Source of the DNA: an uncultured Clostridia bacterium
GTDB lineage: Bacteria; Bacillota; Clostridia; Oscillospirales; UMGS1783
Reading direction: 5' to 3'
Length of the DNA: 9,393 bases
Assembly: GCA_937892635.1 (NCBI GenBank)
Contig: CALBKB010000033.1
Span: 1 to 9,393, forward strand
This document shows, in pieces, positions 1 to 6,275 of the stretch. The notes below the pieces were generated by a model. The model had not been told where the DNA came from and did not search any database. It worked only from the letters and a program-made list of their open reading frames with translations. Position numbers and translations under genes: made by a program. The stretch's first letter is position 1. Each line of letters starts with the position of its first letter.

Positions 1-881
1 TCATCGAAAGCGTGGTCAACTCCAGCAAGTACGAAACCCACGCCCCCGACCAGATGCGCCTGGGCGTGCACATCCTGCCCAAGTTCCCCAAGGACTCCAC
101 CGACCGGAACCGTACCTCGCCCTTTGCCTTTACCGGCAATAAGTTTGAATATCGCTCCTGCGGCTCGAGCGCTTCGGGGGCCGATTCCTGCCCCGTGCTC
201 AACGCCATTGTGGCCGATACTCTGCATCACTTTGCCGATCGTTTGGAGGCGGGCGAAGATGCTACCGCTTTGATCATAGAAACGCTCAAAGCTCACGAGC
301 GGATCATTTTCAACGGTAACGGCTACGCCGATGAATGGGTACACCTTGCCGAGAAGCGCGGACTGCCCAACTTCGGTTGCGCCGTTGACGTGCTGCCTGT
401 TATTTTGACGGAAAAGAATGTGCGCCTGTTTGAACGCACCGGTGTCTTTACCGAGCAAGAGTGCCGCGCACGCTACGAGATCGAGTTGGAGAAATACGCC
501 AAGACCATCAACATCGAGGCGTTGACGCTGGCCGAGATGGTACGTCACTCCATTCTGCCGCACGCCATGGAATCCTGCGGCACGCTGGCCGAGAAATGCC
601 TGCATGTCGAAGCCATCGTAGGCGAGAACGCCACCTACCGCAATACCGTACAAATGCTGGCCTCGACCATTGACACCATCCAAGAGAAGGTAGCCCATTT
701 GGAAATGGTGACCGAAGAGGCGGCCGCCATGACCGATCGCTATGAGCAGGCGCGAGCCTATCACGATACGGTACTCTCGGCTATGGAAGAATTGCGTGAG
801 CCTTGTGATTTCCTCGAACAGCATCTGGACGAAAGAGACTGGCCTTTGCCCTCCTATTTCGATATGATGTTCCGCCTATAA
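1..881 (+). CDS. glnN: Type III glutamine synthetase, C-terminal part (5' end outside window)
   Basis: ATP-dependent ligation of ammonia to glutamate in the cytoplasm, the main entry of nitrogen into glutamine. The frame is open from base 3 with no start, so only the last 292 residues are present; type III enzymes are about 700 residues, so more than half lies upstream. The diagnostic GSIII signature DRNRTSPFAFTGNKFEYR is at fragment residues 34-51. It is followed by the NGNGYADEWV segment, the EKNVRLFERTGVFTEQE region and NIEALTLAEMV, all typical of the GSIII catalytic and C-terminal domains rather than of GSI (glnA). The tail from about residue 210 is helical and charged, and ends in the family-like WPLPSYFDMMF. 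No neighbour in the window explains its regulation. Seen: motifs and frame. Inferred: function. The GTG at 12 is simply the first internal start-like codon, not the real start. Confidence 0.95.
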   Translation, partial: IESVVNSSKYETHAPDQMRLGVHILPKFPKDSTDRNRTSPFAFTGNKFEYRSCGSSASGADSCPVLNAIVADTLHHFADRLEAGEDATALIIETLKAHERIIFNGNGYADEWVHLAEKRGLPNFGCAVDVLPVILTEKNVRLFERTGVFTEQECRARYEIELEKYAKTINIEALTLAEMVRHSILPHAMESCGTLAEKCLHVEAIVGENATYRNTVQMLASTIDTIQEKVAHLEMVTEEAAAMTDRYEQARAYHDTVLSAMEELREPCDFLEQHLDERDWPLPSYFDMMFRL

Positions 882-886
882 AAGAC

Positions 887-917
887 AACGACCAACCCAT
901 TGTGGGTTGGTCGTTTT
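887..917 (+). terminator. Intrinsic terminator of the glutamine synthetase gene
   Basis: A perfect 13-bp inverted repeat (887-899 with 903-915) with a 3-nt loop and a TTTT run at 914-917 begins 5 nt after the glutamine synthetase stop codon. The next gene has its own promoter immediately downstream, so this separates two transcription units. Confidence 0.9.
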
Positions 918-925
918 GATAAAAC

Positions 926-954
926 TTGCATTTTGCGCTCCTTTCTGTTACAAT
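926..954 (+). promoter_or_regulatory. Sigma-A promoter of the 3D-domain protein gene
   Basis: TTGCAT (926-931), a 17-bp spacer and TACAAT (949-954). A TG at 946-947 makes an extended -10. Transcription should start near 961, leaving a leader of only about 14 nt that is almost entirely the ribosome-binding site AAGGAGG (963-969). Prediction from sequence match only. Confidence 0.75.
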
Positions 955-974
955 GAGCAGGCAAGGAGGTTATC

Positions 975-2060
975 ATGAATCAAGAACATATTGATGATAT
1001 CCTGATGGATTTGCAGTTGGCACAGGAGCAAACCGACCAGCTCAAGCCCTTGACGGATGATATAACCGAGACCGAGCCTCAAGCATCAAAAGGGCCGTCT
1101 CTTTTCACGCTTGGCAATCTTCTCTTGGTGTTGTCCGGCGTCATCGCGCTTGCCTTGATCGTGTTGACACTATCTCTCAAATGTTATCGCATCACCATGA
1201 ACGAGCAATCGCTCGTCTACTTCACCCTGAGCAATGACCCCATGCAAGTGGTACTTGACAATGGATTTGAGATTTTGGATCATTACGTGATCCAAACCGA
1301 ATACCCCTCGCCCATGTCCCCCGTGGTAACCATACATACCGCCTTTGACGTGACGATGTATGCCGACGGCACCACCACGACCAAGCGACTGGATGCCGGC
1401 ACCAACCGCGATGAGGTGCTGGCCGCCTTCGGACTGGCGTTGGACGAGGACGATCGCCTGTCCATGAGCGCCCAAGAAACGCTGACGCAGGACCTGGTCG
1501 TGGTTCTCAACCGTGTCGAGGTTAAAACCGAAACCTATGAAGAACCGATCCCCTGCCCCGTGCAGGATCTCACCCAGCCCGAATTGGGCTCGCAAACCTT
1601 GGCCTCACCCGGCCAGGAAGGCGTGCGTCGGGTAACCGGCATTCGCACCTATGTTGACGGAGTCATTACCGATGTGGTGGAGCTGGAAAGTGAAATTTTG
1701 CGCCATCCCACCACCACCGTTCTCTATTCCGAACAACCCATTCCCGGCGCCGGTGAGGGCAAGCCGACCGAATATCAAAAAATGCTGGTTTGCGAATCGA
1801 CCGCCTATTGCCTAACCGGAAACACCGCCAGCGGCAAGCTCACCCAAAAGGGGTATGTTGCCGTTGACCCAAGCGTCATTCCGTTGGGCTCGTGGCTATA
1901 CATCGAAAGCCTCACGCCCGGCATGGAGGATTACGGCTACTGCATTGCCGCCGATACCGGTGCTGCCATCAACGGCAACATGATCGACGTCTATTTCTAT
2001 ACCAAAGAGGACTGCCGAATCTGGGGTCGGCGCAACATCAACGTCTATATTTTAGGCTAA
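975..2060 (+). CDS. Membrane-anchored DUF348/G5/3D-domain cell-wall protein (YabE/Rpf2-like)
   Basis: A 361-residue protein starting at an ATG 5 nt after a perfect AAGGAGG. Residues 1-45 are acidic and cytoplasmic. One hydrophobic segment (about 47-68) is an uncleaved anchor, with no signal-peptidase site seen. Outside the cell follow a DUF348-like repeat (about 118-165, ending DEDDRLSM), a G5-like domain (about 178-252) and a C-terminal 3D domain (about 268-361). The 3D domain has its three hallmark aspartates in VAVDPS (Asp298), AADTG (Asp327) and IDVY (Asp338), plus the TASG and WGRRNINVYIL signatures. 3D domains share the double-psi barrel of MltA-type lytic transglycosylases, and YabE/Rpf/Sps-type proteins act on peptidoglycan. 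A muralytic role during growth or spore outgrowth is therefore inferred, not shown. It is transcribed alone, between two terminators. Confidence 0.88.
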   Translation: MNQEHIDDILMDLQLAQEQTDQLKPLTDDITETEPQASKGPSLFTLGNLLLVLSGVIALALIVLTLSLKCYRITMNEQSLVYFTLSNDPMQVVLDNGFEILDHYVIQTEYPSPMSPVVTIHTAFDVTMYADGTTTTKRLDAGTNRDEVLAAFGLALDEDDRLSMSAQETLTQDLVVVLNRVEVKTETYEEPIPCPVQDLTQPELGSQTLASPGQEGVRRVTGIRTYVDGVITDVVELESEILRHPTTTVLYSEQPIPGAGEGKPTEYQKMLVCESTAYCLTGNTASGKLTQKGYVAVDPSVIPLGSWLYIESLTPGMEDYGYCIAADTGAAINGNMIDVYFYTKEDCRIWGRRNINVYILG

Positions 2061-2064
2061 ACCA

Positions 2065-2094
2065 AAGCGGAGCGACAAACTCGTCGCTCCGCTT
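2065..2094. terminator. Convergent (bidirectional) terminator
   Basis: A perfect 12-bp stem (2065-2076 with 2083-2094) around a 6-nt loop lies 4 nt after the 3D-protein stop. On the plus strand it is followed by a T-rich tract (2094-2110). On the minus strand the tract is weaker (TTTGGTTT). It ends the 3D gene and probably also the non-coding RNA arriving from the other side. Confidence 0.85.
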
Positions 2095-2193
2095 ATTTAT
2101 TATTTTATTACTACTTGAAGACTATTTCCTCATCAAATCAAATGGCTTCGTGTACCTTTGGTACACCGGTCATAGATACTATACTGTGTTCGG

Positions 2194-2211
2194 TGGACCG
2201 TACCTCTTTCG
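2194..2211 (-). repeat. 18-nt direct repeat, copy 1 (inside the ncRNA)
   Basis: Plus-strand TGGACCGTACCTCTTTCG, identical to 2340-2357. In the RNA it reads CGAAAGAGGTACGGTCCA. It lies immediately 3' of the central long-range helix of the predicted RNA. Confidence 0.9.
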
Positions 2212-2339
2212 TTAGATTAGCAATACCTTTTCTTGCTCTGACAGCTGCGGCCTTCCGTGTCTTTCACCCACGCGATTCGACCGCGGTTGGTATGCGCCTT
2301 TTTATAAACCGATTTGATTTTGCTAAGATCTTACTTCAT

Positions 2340-2357
2340 TGGACCGTACCTCTTTCG
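2340..2357 (-). repeat. 18-nt direct repeat, copy 2 (inside the ncRNA)
   Basis: Exact second copy of the 18-mer at 2194-2211, located 5' of the central helix in the RNA. Its GAAAGAGGT core also recurs at 2452-2460. Its first eight bases (GAAAGAGG) recur at 2489-2496, exactly where the transcript is predicted to start. Confidence 0.9.
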
Positions 2358-2503
2358 AGAGTTTCCTTAGGGTTTTTTCAGCACTTTCTTTCTCGTTGCG
2401 AGCCCGTGGGCTCCCACGCTGGTGCCACTTCTGGGTTTCCTCATGAAAGCCACCTCTTTCCTTAGGTGTTATTTTTCTCTTTCTTTTCCCTCTTTCTGGT
2501 TTT

Positions 2504-2532
2504 ATTATACTTGACCTTTTCTCATTTGTCAA
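2504..2532 (-). promoter_or_regulatory. Perfect-consensus sigma-A promoter with A-rich upstream element
   Basis: On the minus strand: TTGACA (2532-2527), a 17-bp spacer and TATAAT (2509-2504), identical to consensus in both boxes. Upstream, about 2536-2575 is almost pure A/T with long A-tracts in the minus sense, like the UP elements of stable-RNA promoters. Predicted start near 2496-2497. No gene with a ribosome-binding site follows, which supports a non-coding product. Confidence 0.88.
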
Positions 2533-2605
2533 TACCTTTTTCGTTATTTTTTATATTTTTTTTCAACTTTTCATATTTACTTTTATCTTTCAGTTGGTAA
2601 AATAG

Positions 2606-2634
2606 AAAAAACACCTGATTTTTCAGGTGTTTTT
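2606..2634 (-). terminator. Terminator overlapping the phosphoesterase stop codon
   Basis: An inverted repeat (2607-2618 with 2623-2634, core ACACCTGA/TCAGGTGT) with a TTTT loop. On the minus strand the last codons of the phosphoesterase gene and its TGA stop form the 5' arm, and the 3' arm runs into a T-rich tract. The stem is palindromic, so it could act in both directions. Confidence 0.85.
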
Positions 2635-3330
2635 AGTGGTTGATTCTATGCGAACGGGAGCAAAGTTGATCACGTCAGCCGAGATGAGTTTATAGCTAAC
2701 GCCGTCCTTTTTCCCTTCAAAAGCGCGGCCCTTGCCGCCGTAATGGAGATGACCGTAATAGCATTGTTTGATGCCGTATCGGGAGAGAACGTCGGAAAAG
2801 AGGGTACAATCACTGACGGGCGAAAGCGGCGGATAGTGCATGAAAACGATCGGCTCACCGCCCAGCGCAATGGCCTCTTTACAACTATTCTCCAAGCGCA
2901 ACACTTCACGGCGCAACAGTTTATTGTCCTGAGGCGAAGCGCCGAAGATGTTCCAGCCGCGACTGCCGCACACCGTCAAATCCTCGACAGGATAGGCGTT
3001 ATTGAACAAAAAGTCAATAGAATGCAGGCCGTGTTCTTCCAAAAGTGCCTTTAATTTTTTTAAGGTGCTCCACCAATAGTCATGGTTACCCTTCATGAGT
3101 AATTTCTTGCCGGGCAACCCATTCAAAAATTTCAGGTCGGGCAACGCTTCCTCAGCGGTCATACCCCAAGAAAAGTCACCGGCGATAACAACGGTATCGG
3201 CATCGGTAATGGAGGCGCGCCAATTTTTTTCTAATTTTTCAACGGCATGTTCCCACCGCGCACCGAAAACATCCATTGGCTTATCGACACCCAAAGACAG
3301 ATGCAAATCGGCAATAGCAAAAAGCGACAT
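2623..3330 (-). CDS. Calcineurin-like metallophosphoesterase
   Basis: A 235-residue cytoplasmic hydrolase of the binuclear-metal phosphoesterase superfamily; the substrate cannot be told from sequence. The metal-binding motifs appear in order: DLH (Asp8-x-His10), GDFSW (Asp52), GNHDYWW (residues 81-87), an isolated His165 in FMHYPPLSP, and GHLH (193-196). The extra tryptophans after GNHD and the MHYPP block fit the COG1768-type predicted phosphohydrolases. Start choice: two adjacent ATGs lie at 3333 and 3330. The AGGTG element is 2 nt from the first and 5 nt from the second, so 3330 is preferred; an in-frame ATG at 3366 would add 12 residues that look non-conserved. It is divergent from the DUF1540 gene and ends inside its own terminator. 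It appears monocistronic. Confidence 0.9.
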   Translation of the reverse strand: MSLFAIADLHLSLGVDKPMDVFGARWEHAVEKLEKNWRASITDADTVVIAGDFSWGMTAEEALPDLKFLNGLPGKKLLMKGNHDYWWSTLKKLKALLEEHGLHSIDFLFNNAYPVEDLTVCGSRGWNIFGASPQDNKLLRREVLRLENSCKEAIALGGEPIVFMHYPPLSPVSDCTLFSDVLSRYGIKQCYYGHLHYGGKGRAFEGKKDGVSYKLISADVINFAPVRIESTTKNT

Positions 3331-3339
3331 CATTTCACC

Positions 3340-3370
3340 TGTATTTTTCCCACATTCTCTGCTCATACTA
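3340..3370 (+). promoter_or_regulatory. Possible sporulation-sigma (SigG-like) promoter of the DUF1540 gene
   Basis: CATACTA at 3364-3370 matches the forespore sigma-G -10 pattern CATWHTA. Exactly 18 nt upstream is GTATT (3341-3345), one mismatch from the GHATR -35 pattern. No convincing sigma-A promoter is seen here. The predicted start (about 3376-3377) coincides with the ribosome-binding site, leaving a very short leader, so this is a weak prediction. Confidence 0.35.
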
Positions 3371-3392
3371 ACAGCGAAAGGATGTGTGATTT

Positions 3393-3557
3393 ATGAATAA
3401 AGATTGCAAGCCCAACAACGGCGTGACCTGTGAGGTTGCCAACTGCCATTTCCACGACGGCATGCATCACTGCACCGCCAGCAAGATCAATGTCGGCCCC
3501 AACTATGCCAACACCAGTGCCGACACCATCTGCGCAACCTTTAAGCCGGGCAAGTAA
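3393..3557 (+). CDS. DUF1540 small cysteine protein
   Basis: A 54-residue protein that starts at ATG 3393 with AAAGGA (3377-3382) as ribosome-binding site, about 10 nt upstream. It carries the DUF1540 pattern: Cys13-x4-Cys18, Cys27-x-Ala, the IxVG segment (residues 32-35) and the closing TICATF with Cys47. The four spaced cysteines and clustered histidines (19, 21, 25, 26) suggest a small metal-bound, probably zinc, fold; that is inference. The family has no established function. An additional N-terminal Cys5 lies outside the motif. The gene is monocistronic, with a terminator 8 nt downstream, and may be under a sporulation sigma factor. It is easily missed because of its size. Confidence 0.9.
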   Translation: MNKDCKPNNGVTCEVANCHFHDGMHHCTASKINVGPNYANTSADTICATFKPGK

Positions 3558-3565
3558 AGAAAGAA

Positions 3566-3592
3566 GGGCGGAATTTCCGCCCCTCTTTTTTT
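3566..3592. terminator. Bidirectional terminator between DUF1540 gene and thrC
   Basis: A 7-bp GC-rich stem (GGGCGGA 3566-3572 with TCCGCCC 3576-3582) and a 3-nt loop. The plus strand continues into a TCTTTTTTT tract. The minus strand, just after the thrC stop at 3591, continues into TTCTTTCTTT. It serves both converging genes. Confidence 0.88.
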
Positions 3593-5057
3593 ATTTTACA
3601 AAATCAAGGAGCTGCTCAGCCATTTCGGTACGGTCAATAACCTGCGGAAAACGGATCTCCATGCTTTTGAGATTGCCCAGCGAGGCGGGGCATGCCACCC
3701 CATATCCCTTTTCCAAACGACCAAGATTGACAAACTCGTCGGCATCGGGCGTTTCACCAAGCGCCGTCAGCACGCTGGAGGCAAACTTGAAGGGCGACGC
3801 CGTCGAGGCGACCAACATAGGATTCTTTCCATCCGCCTTACGGCAGGCGCCGATGGCAACGGCGGTATGGGTATCGCATACGTAGCCGTCCTCTTCCCAG
3901 GTCTTTTTAATGACGGCACAAGTACCGGCCTCGTCGATACTATCACCGATAAAGAGCTTGGAAAGCTTAGCAAAAGCCTTCTCAGAGATCGTATAGGTGC
4001 CAAAATCTTTGAGTTCTGCCATCAGATCAGCCACAGCCTGGCAGTTTCCGTCATACAAGTACCACAGCATCCGCTCAAGGTTCGAGGAGATGAGGATATC
4101 CATCGAGGGCGAAATCGTGGCATGGAATTCACGGTTCTTGTTATAGATACCGGTGTTGATAAACTCGGTCAGCACATCATTAGCGTTGGAGGCACAGACA
4201 AACTTCTCAATGGGCAAGCCCATGCGCGAAGCCATATAGGCGGCCAGAATGTTGCCAAAGTTGCCGGTAGGGACACAGACGTCGATGGTATCGCCCATCT
4301 TGATCTTGCCGTCGGCGACCAGCTTGAGATAGCCGTGAATATAATAGACAATCTGCGGCAGAAGACGACCGAAATTGATCGAATTGGCGCTGGACAGGAA
4401 ACATTTTTTCTCATCCAGCAGCGCGCGCATCTGCTCATCGGCAAAGATGGTTTTAACGCCGCTCTGAGCATCATCAAAATTGCCGACGATACCGCAAGAA
4501 CGGACGTTGGCGCCCTTCTGGGTGATCATCTGCAATTTCTGCATATCGCTAACCCCATCGCTGGGATAGAAGACGAGGATCTTGGTGCCGTCAGCGTCGC
4601 AGAAGCCTTCCAGTGCCGCCTTACCGGTATCGCCCGAAGTGGCCACCAAAATAACGGCCGTACGATCTTCCTTCTGCTTTTTCAACGAAACCGAAAGCAG
4701 GTGCGGCAACATCTGCAAAGCCATATCCTTGAAGGCACAGGTCGGACCATGCCAGAGTTCGAGAATGTGTTTGCCCGATTTGAGGGTATGGATGGGAGCC
4801 GGGTCCTCACCACCGAATTTAGCAGCGGTATAGGCGCTGTTGACACAGAAGGAGATCTCCTCATCGGTGAAATCGGACAGATACAGACGCAAAACCTTTT
4901 CAGCCGTTTGCTTATAGGACAAGCCGAGCCATGCCGACATGTCGCAGGTGGGGATGGTTTCGGGGACGTAGAGTCCGCCATCGGGCGCAAGACCGCGCAA
5001 AATTGCCGCACTGGCCGAAACGGCGGGGCTGCCGCCGCGTGTACTGATAAAGTTCAT
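3591..5057 (-). CDS. thrC: Threonine synthase
   Basis: A 488-residue cytoplasmic PLP enzyme converting O-phosphohomoserine to threonine and phosphate, the last step of threonine synthesis. The N-terminus MNFISTRGGS...GLAPDGGLYVPE is classic for the ThrC family. The PLP-binding lysine is Lys110 in HGPTCAFKDMALQ. The SGDTGKAA segment (141-148) and the phosphate-cradle PTGNFGN (263-269) are intact, and the length fits the long bacterial form. The ATG at 5057 is chosen over the in-frame GTG at 5066 because GAGG lies 8 nt upstream of it and homology begins there. That ribosome-binding site lies inside the last codons of the preceding dipeptidase gene, whose stop is 5 nt before this start, so translation is probably coupled. 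No hom or thrB is nearby. It is the last gene of the operon, followed by a shared terminator. Confidence 0.96.
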   Translation of the reverse strand: MNFISTRGGSPAVSASAAILRGLAPDGGLYVPETIPTCDMSAWLGLSYKQTAEKVLRLYLSDFTDEEISFCVNSAYTAAKFGGEDPAPIHTLKSGKHILELWHGPTCAFKDMALQMLPHLLSVSLKKQKEDRTAVILVATSGDTGKAALEGFCDADGTKILVFYPSDGVSDMQKLQMITQKGANVRSCGIVGNFDDAQSGVKTIFADEQMRALLDEKKCFLSSANSINFGRLLPQIVYYIHGYLKLVADGKIKMGDTIDVCVPTGNFGNILAAYMASRMGLPIEKFVCASNANDVLTEFINTGIYNKNREFHATISPSMDILISSNLERMLWYLYDGNCQAVADLMAELKDFGTYTISEKAFAKLSKLFIGDSIDEAGTCAVIKKTWEEDGYVCDTHTAVAIGACRKADGKNPMLVASTASPFKFASSVLTALGETPDADEFVNLGRLEKGYGVACPASLGNLKSMEIRFPQVIDRTEMAEQLLDFVK

Positions 5058-5062
5058 AGTGG

Positions 5063-5935
5063 TCACCTCAGATAGTTTTTCATATAATCCATGGCATTCT
5101 TAAAAAATACCCTGTTTGCAAATTCCTCGCCCCATCTCGCTACGATGCGCTCATAGAGTTTAGGCAGATCCTGCACGCCGCTGATCCCGTCAGGCAGAGC
5201 GTCAACGCCGTCAAAATCACAGCCCAGCGCCAAGGGGCAGTCCTGCATAGCCTCAATATGCGGCAGGATATCCTCGCCCACAAAGGGCGGATAGAGATTC
5301 AGTCCGATCAGCCCGAGTTTTTTACGGGCATCGGGCGTGAGATTACGCAAATGGTCACACACCTCGAAAGCGTTGGAATGAGAGGCGATAAGCGGACCTT
5401 GATAGACGGCCGCGATCTCGGCAAAACTTTGGCGATTGGCATGGGAAAGATCCACGATCATACCCAGCTGGGCCATGCGCGTCAAGGCCGCACGTCCGAA
5501 ATCGGTCAATCCGCCCTCTTCGGGCACGCCGCAAGCCAATTCATTGGGGCCGTTCCAGGTTACGGTAACCAGACGAACGCCTTTTGCGTACAATGCATTG
5601 ATGTTCTCCAGCTTGCCGTCAAAAGCGCCGCCGCCCTCGATCCCGAGAAGCGCCGCCACCTTGCCCGACGCGTGTGCCTGTTCAATTTCAGCATAACTGC
5701 GGCACAGCGTGATGCGGTCGATCTGTTTTATCAGGTTATCGATCACGCAGCAGGCGTTGTCAAAGCGGTCGGCACCCGCAAGCGTGTTGGGCGTCCAGAC
5801 GGCAAAAACCTGCACCGCCTTCTCATAGCGGCAGAGTCGTTCCAAGTCTATATGTAAGGAATTGGTATATAGATCACACGCGGTGACATACAGCTCGTGC
5901 GCCGTGTCACAGTGAAGATCAAAGAGTGAAGGCAT
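5063..5935 (-). CDS. Membrane-dipeptidase-like metallopeptidase (peptidase family M19)
   Basis: A 290-residue TIM-barrel dizinc peptidase of the renal dipeptidase family, expected to cleave dipeptides (possibly with a D-residue, as in wall turnover). No signal peptide or membrane segment is seen, so the protein is cytoplasmic despite the family name. Metal ligands can be placed by comparison with human DPEP1: His8 and Asp10 in FDLHCDT, Glu100 in GIEGGG, His165 in DLSHAN and His186 in ASHSNA; the late LGCDFDG motif is at 237-243. The chosen ATG (5935) begins directly at the conserved FDLHCDT strand and overlaps the yraN end by 17 nt in another frame. Upstream in-frame starts (5950, 5992) would only add sequence read through yraN. 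The ribosome-binding site is weak, suggesting coupling to yraN. It is followed by thrC. Confidence 0.93.
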   Translation of the reverse strand: MPSLFDLHCDTAHELYVTACDLYTNSLHIDLERLCRYEKAVQVFAVWTPNTLAGADRFDNACCVIDNLIKQIDRITLCRSYAEIEQAHASGKVAALLGIEGGGAFDGKLENINALYAKGVRLVTVTWNGPNELACGVPEEGGLTDFGRAALTRMAQLGMIVDLSHANRQSFAEIAAVYQGPLIASHSNAFEVCDHLRNLTPDARKKLGLIGLNLYPPFVGEDILPHIEAMQDCPLALGCDFDGVDALPDGISGVQDLPKLYERIVARWGEEFANRVFFKNAMDYMKNYLR

Positions 5936-6275
5936 GTTCGATCCATTCATGATGGGTGATGGTACCTCCCAAAGCCGTGATGGCAACCACATCGAAACGC
6001 GGCTGCAAGGATGTGGGATGTTGTTGCAGATAGCAGCAAGCGGTATGAATGATACGACGCTGTTTGTCGCGAGTGACAGCTTCGGCGGCCGTATACAAGG
6101 CCGCGCCGTCGCGCAGTTTGACCTCGCAAAAGACGAGATATTCTCCGTTTTCAGCGATCAGATCAATCTCGCCGCCGCGCACCGTATAATTCCTGACCAG
6201 GATACGGTAGCCGTTATGTTCTAACAGTCGGGCGGCATAGGCCTCGCCGCCGTCACCGATTTTTCGTTTATTCAT
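5919..6275 (-). CDS. yraN: YraN-family (UPF0102) predicted nuclease-fold protein
   Basis: A 118-residue protein of the UPF0102/YraN family, related to Holliday-junction-resolvase-like PD-(D/E)xK folds; its biochemical role is not established. The putative active-site residues are all present: Glu11 in GEAYA, Asp38 in GGEIDLIA, and Glu51 and Lys53 in FCEVKLR. The length is normal for the family. Its ATG overlaps the rnhB stop as ATGA (4 nt), and its own stop lies inside the start of the dipeptidase gene. rnhB-yraN adjacency is common in bacteria and suggests a shared role in nucleic-acid maintenance. Confidence 0.92.
   Translation of the reverse strand: MNKRKIGDGGEAYAARLLEHNGYRILVRNYTVRGGEIDLIAENGEYLVFCEVKLRDGAALYTAAEAVTRDKQRRIIHTACCYLQQHPTSLQPRFDVVAITALGGTITHHEWIEHAFTL

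Larger units (their letters stand above)
2065..2496 (-). ncRNA. Putative large structured non-coding RNA, family not recognised
   Basis: About 430 nt transcribed leftwards from the perfect promoter at 2504-2532 to the hairpin at 2065-2094. No frame looks like protein; the best one is a Lys/Arg-rich 69-residue shadow beginning upstream of the predicted start site. Pairings I can trace by eye, in plus coordinates: a closing helix 2446-2451 with 2144-2149, extendable by three pairs; a central helix 2322-2331 with 2214-2221, with a 2-nt bulge, stacked on 2289-2293 with 2223-2227; a hairpin 2271-2274/2282-2285 whose 7-nt loop (GTCGAAT in the RNA) resembles a tRNA T-loop; hairpins 2400-2404/2409-2413, 2164-2168/2191-2195, 2150-2156/2160-2166 and 2451-2455/2464-2468. 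Some of these are mutually exclusive alternatives. An exact 18-nt repeat occurs twice, flanking the central helix. The conserved cores of RNase P RNA, tmRNA, SRP RNA and 6S RNA are not visible. OLE, ROOL and GOLLD-type ornate RNAs cannot be excluded by eye. Confidence 0.72.

Noticed and set aside
2115..2465. Plus-strand 116-residue frame in the 2.1-2.5 kb gap
   Set aside because: No ribosome-binding site, no family resemblance, and it is antisense to the predicted RNA whose repeats and inverted repeats explain the sequence.
2065..2496. RNase P RNA, tmRNA, SRP RNA or 6S RNA as the identity of the non-coding RNA
   Set aside because: The conserved cores (RNase P GAGGAAAGTCC and the ACAGAA/GGCTTAC region, tmRNA acceptor ends with CCA, SRP GGAAGG-type apical loop context) were not found in either orientation; only a short GAGGAAA coincidence is present.
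2323..2532. Minus-strand 69-residue Lys/Arg-rich frame over the ncRNA promoter
   Set aside because: It starts inside the -35 box, upstream of the predicted transcript start, so it could not be translated from that promoter; composition reflects the purine-rich RNA.
2065..2634. CRISPR array or insertion-sequence end, suggested by the 18-nt repeat and inverted repeats
   Set aside because: There are only two full copies 146 nt apart without regular spacers, no transposase, no target-site duplication and no terminal inverted repeats.
3867..5075. 402-residue plus-strand open frame opposite thrC
   Set aside because: It lies antisense to a fully motif-supported threonine synthase, has low-complexity shadow composition and no recognisable domain.
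5258..5857. 199-residue plus-strand frame opposite the M19 dipeptidase
   Set aside because: Antisense shadow of a gene with all metal ligands intact.
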